Origin: Paenibacillus xylanexedens
GTDB taxonomy: Bacteria; Bacillota; Bacilli; Paenibacillales; Paenibacillaceae
Length of the DNA: 64,000 bases
Assembly: GCF_007676705.1 (NCBI RefSeq)
Contig: NZ_VEBF01000002.1
Span: forward strand, 1,426,001 to 1,490,000
Reading direction: 5' to 3'
The stretch's first letter is position 1. Each line of letters opens with the position of its first letter. The notes below the pieces were generated by a model. The model was not told the DNA's origin and searched no databases. It worked only from the letters and a program-made list of their open reading frames with translations. The position numbers and the translations under genes were made by a program. Below, piece after piece: positions 62,731 to 64,000 of this stretch.

Positions 62731-62754
62731 TAGAGCCGCTAATTAGCGGCTCTA
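62731..62754 (-). terminator. Perfect 24-bp palindrome (terminator candidate)
   Basis: TAGAGCCGCTAA and TTAGCGGCTCTA are exact complements with essentially no loop beyond the centre. It lies downstream of the AraC gene (minus) and upstream of the pectate lyase. On the minus strand the palindrome is followed by TTTTGTG, so termination is likely; an operator role is possible. Confidence 0.6.
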
Positions 62755-62854
62755 CAAACGAGTACTGTGAGATACAACTTGAACACTTATCCTTCCCTCG
62801 GATCAGTTCCTAAAGCCTCTGACGAAAAACCATTCGTTTGCGGATATTAATATA

Positions 62855-63697
62855 TCACGACTTCTGATAGCTGCGGCGGAAAGCACCGGGTGTAAGTCGT
62901 TCCAGCTTCTTGAAGATTGCTCCATAATAGCTGGTAGATTCGAAGCCGACTTGACGAGCAATATCCTCCATCCCACGCTGCACATTGTCGAGCAGCAGTT
63001 CCTTGCTCTTGTTGACCCTTACCTGATTAACATAGCTGATGGGACGAATGCCTGTCGTCTTCTTGAACAAATGACAGAAATATTCCGGGGTGACACTGAT
63101 CAGTCCAGCCAGCGTTGGTAAAGTAATCTCTTCAGCATAATGCTGTTCAATATAATCCAGAACCGGCTTTAATCGCTCATACTGCTGCCCGACCGTATCG
63201 CTGCCCTCCACAGATACGCGTTGAATAATCTCTGTCAATAAGGTATAGAGGATAGCCGAGCAGGCGTAATTGCTTAATGTCTGCTCTTGTGGTGCTAAGG
63301 CCGCTTGCAGCAACTCCCGCATGCGGGATAGAAGGTATTCAGGCGATGCAAGCGTGTATACGCATGTGTCGACAATGCCCACGGTTTCAAACAGGCTCGC
63401 TGACCCGCTGCCATCGAAAATGATCCAGTCGACTTCCCAGCTCTCGGATAGCGCATAGTATTCGTGCTTCTGTCCAGGGAACAACAGCATGCCCATGCCT
63501 GACTTGACGATATGTTCCGTTTCACTTAGCTTGAGCTTGCCCACACCGCTGCGACATTGTATCCACTGATAATCCTGAATGCCTTGATCTCGGCGTATGT
63601 GCTCCTGTTCATGATGCAGGCCGATGCCAAGCAAATAAAAAGGGAGCAGCTTGTCTCGGGCAGATAATACCGGAAAATTGCGATTGGGAAGAGGCAT
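62855..63697 (-). CDS. AraC-family transcriptional regulator
   Basis: A 280-residue regulator: an N-terminal cupin-like AraC_binding domain (about 20-150, MLLFPGQKHEYYALSESWEVDWI) and a C-terminal two-HTH domain (about 180-278, LAGLISVTPEYFCHLFKKTTGIRPISYVNQVRVNKSKELL, then IARQVGFESTSYYGAIFKKLERLTPGAFRR). The start at 63697 follows AGGAG. It is divergent from the GH42 gene, which is its probable target. Confidence 0.9.
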   Translation of the reverse strand: MPLPNRNFPVLSARDKLLPFYLLGIGLHHEQEHIRRDQGIQDYQWIQCRSGVGKLKLSETEHIVKSGMGMLLFPGQKHEYYALSESWEVDWIIFDGSGSASLFETVGIVDTCVYTLASPEYLLSRMRELLQAALAPQEQTLSNYACSAILYTLLTEIIQRVSVEGSDTVGQQYERLKPVLDYIEQHYAEEITLPTLAGLISVTPEYFCHLFKKTTGIRPISYVNQVRVNKSKELLLDNVQRGMEDIARQVGFESTSYYGAIFKKLERLTPGAFRRSYQKS

Positions 63698-63813
63698 ACG
63701 ACTAACTCTCCTGTTATCTTAATATTGTTATATCAGATTAATTATTTAAGATATTCACTACAATTAATATAGCATATAATCGCAATATATTGATAAATAA
63801 AGGAGATTACAGG

Positions 63814-64000
63814 ATGACAATTAAGATCGGAATTGATTATTATCCAGAGCAATGGACACCGGAGTTATGGGAGAAAGACGCCGTACTTATGCAAGAAACA
63901 GGAGTTGCCGTTGTGCGAATGGCGGAGTTCGCCTGGAGCCGAATGGAACCGACTGAAGGTAATTATCAGTTTGAATGGTTGGATGCAGCTATAGAAGTAT
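63814..64000 (+). CDS. GH42-type beta-galactosidase (partial, N-terminus only)
   Basis: I translated 62 codons from the ATG at 63814, which follows AAAGGAG. MTIKIGIDYYPEQWTPELW and VVRMAEFAWSRMEPTEG are the start of a GH42 barrel (YYPEQW and the EFAWSRxEP motif). No signal peptide, so cytoplasmic. It continues past the window. The substrate is probably beta-galactosides from plant galactans, in line with the pectate lyase and the divergent AraC gene. Confidence 0.9.
   Translation, partial: MTIKIGIDYYPEQWTPELWEKDAVLMQETGVAVVRMAEFAWSRMEPTEGNYQFEWLDAAIEV

Overview
The window looks like chromosome of a Paenibacillus-type member of the Firmicutes. Pointers are strong AGGAGG-type ribosome sites with frequent TTG and GTG starts, LplA/LplB/LplC-like sugar ABC cassettes next to a membrane-bound AraC regulator, an RsbQ protein, Btr-like AraC regulators fused to a siderophore-binding domain, SLH-like and copper-amine-oxidase-N-like surface domains, and LicT-type RNA antiterminators. 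I see no rRNA, tRNA, CRISPR array, insertion sequence, prophage or conjugation gene. The window cuts one gene at each end.

Region by region. 1-8.9 kb (minus strand) is an amino-sugar operon: ABC permease, ABC permease, binding lipoprotein, a secreted GH18-like protein, nagB, nagA and a truncated GH20 hexosaminidase. A transmembrane AraC regulator (9.1-11.4 kb) diverges from it. 11.5-13.2 kb holds two tiny unknown genes and an aminotransferase. 13.4-24.2 kb is mainly iron: a fused FecCD permease with its binding lipoprotein, a second binding lipoprotein joined to a ferredoxin-NADP reductase-like flavoprotein, and an AraC/siderophore-sensor fusion. Both binding-protein genes have near-consensus Fur boxes. 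Between them lie a CueP-like protein, a TetR regulator, an SDR dehydrogenase, a structured intergenic region and a collagen-like surface protein. 24.4-33.3 kb carries a PTS EIIBC whose EIIB lacks the phosphorylated cysteine, hydroxylamine reductase, a possible beta/gamma-crystallin-like protein, a calcium-type P-ATPase and an MFS exporter.

33.4-43.4 kb carries a DUF2625 protein, a beta-helix lipoprotein, RsbQ paired with a PAS-GGDEF diguanylate cyclase, an MFS-TetR pair, a DUF1593 lipoprotein behind a LicT-type antiterminator, a SUKH-like protein, a DUF1697 protein and Hsp20. 43.6-51.1 kb carries an MFS pump, an AraC regulator, a secreted beta-propeller protein, and an SLH-esterase behind a second LicT-type antiterminator. 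51.4-55.8 kb is an AbgA-AbgT cluster for p-aminobenzoyl-glutamate-type substrates, with an unusual regulator upstream. 56-64 kb carries an alkaline phosphatase with a Pho-box-like leader, a VOC protein, an acetyltransferase-like protein, a chemoreceptor, a pectate lyase, and an AraC regulator divergent from a truncated GH42 beta-galactosidase.

Most of the window is ordinary metabolic and surface chromosome for a soil or plant-associated polysaccharide degrader. I did not find a clear-cut new defence or mobile system. The observations most worth following are: the RsbQ partner being a diguanylate cyclase rather than the RsbP phosphatase; two leaders with the same layout (cre-like site, LicT-type antiterminator, terminator) in front of secreted non-PTS genes; the EIIBC paralogue without its active-site cysteine; an uncharacterised regulator beside abgT; and two intergenic regions that look like structured or repeated elements.
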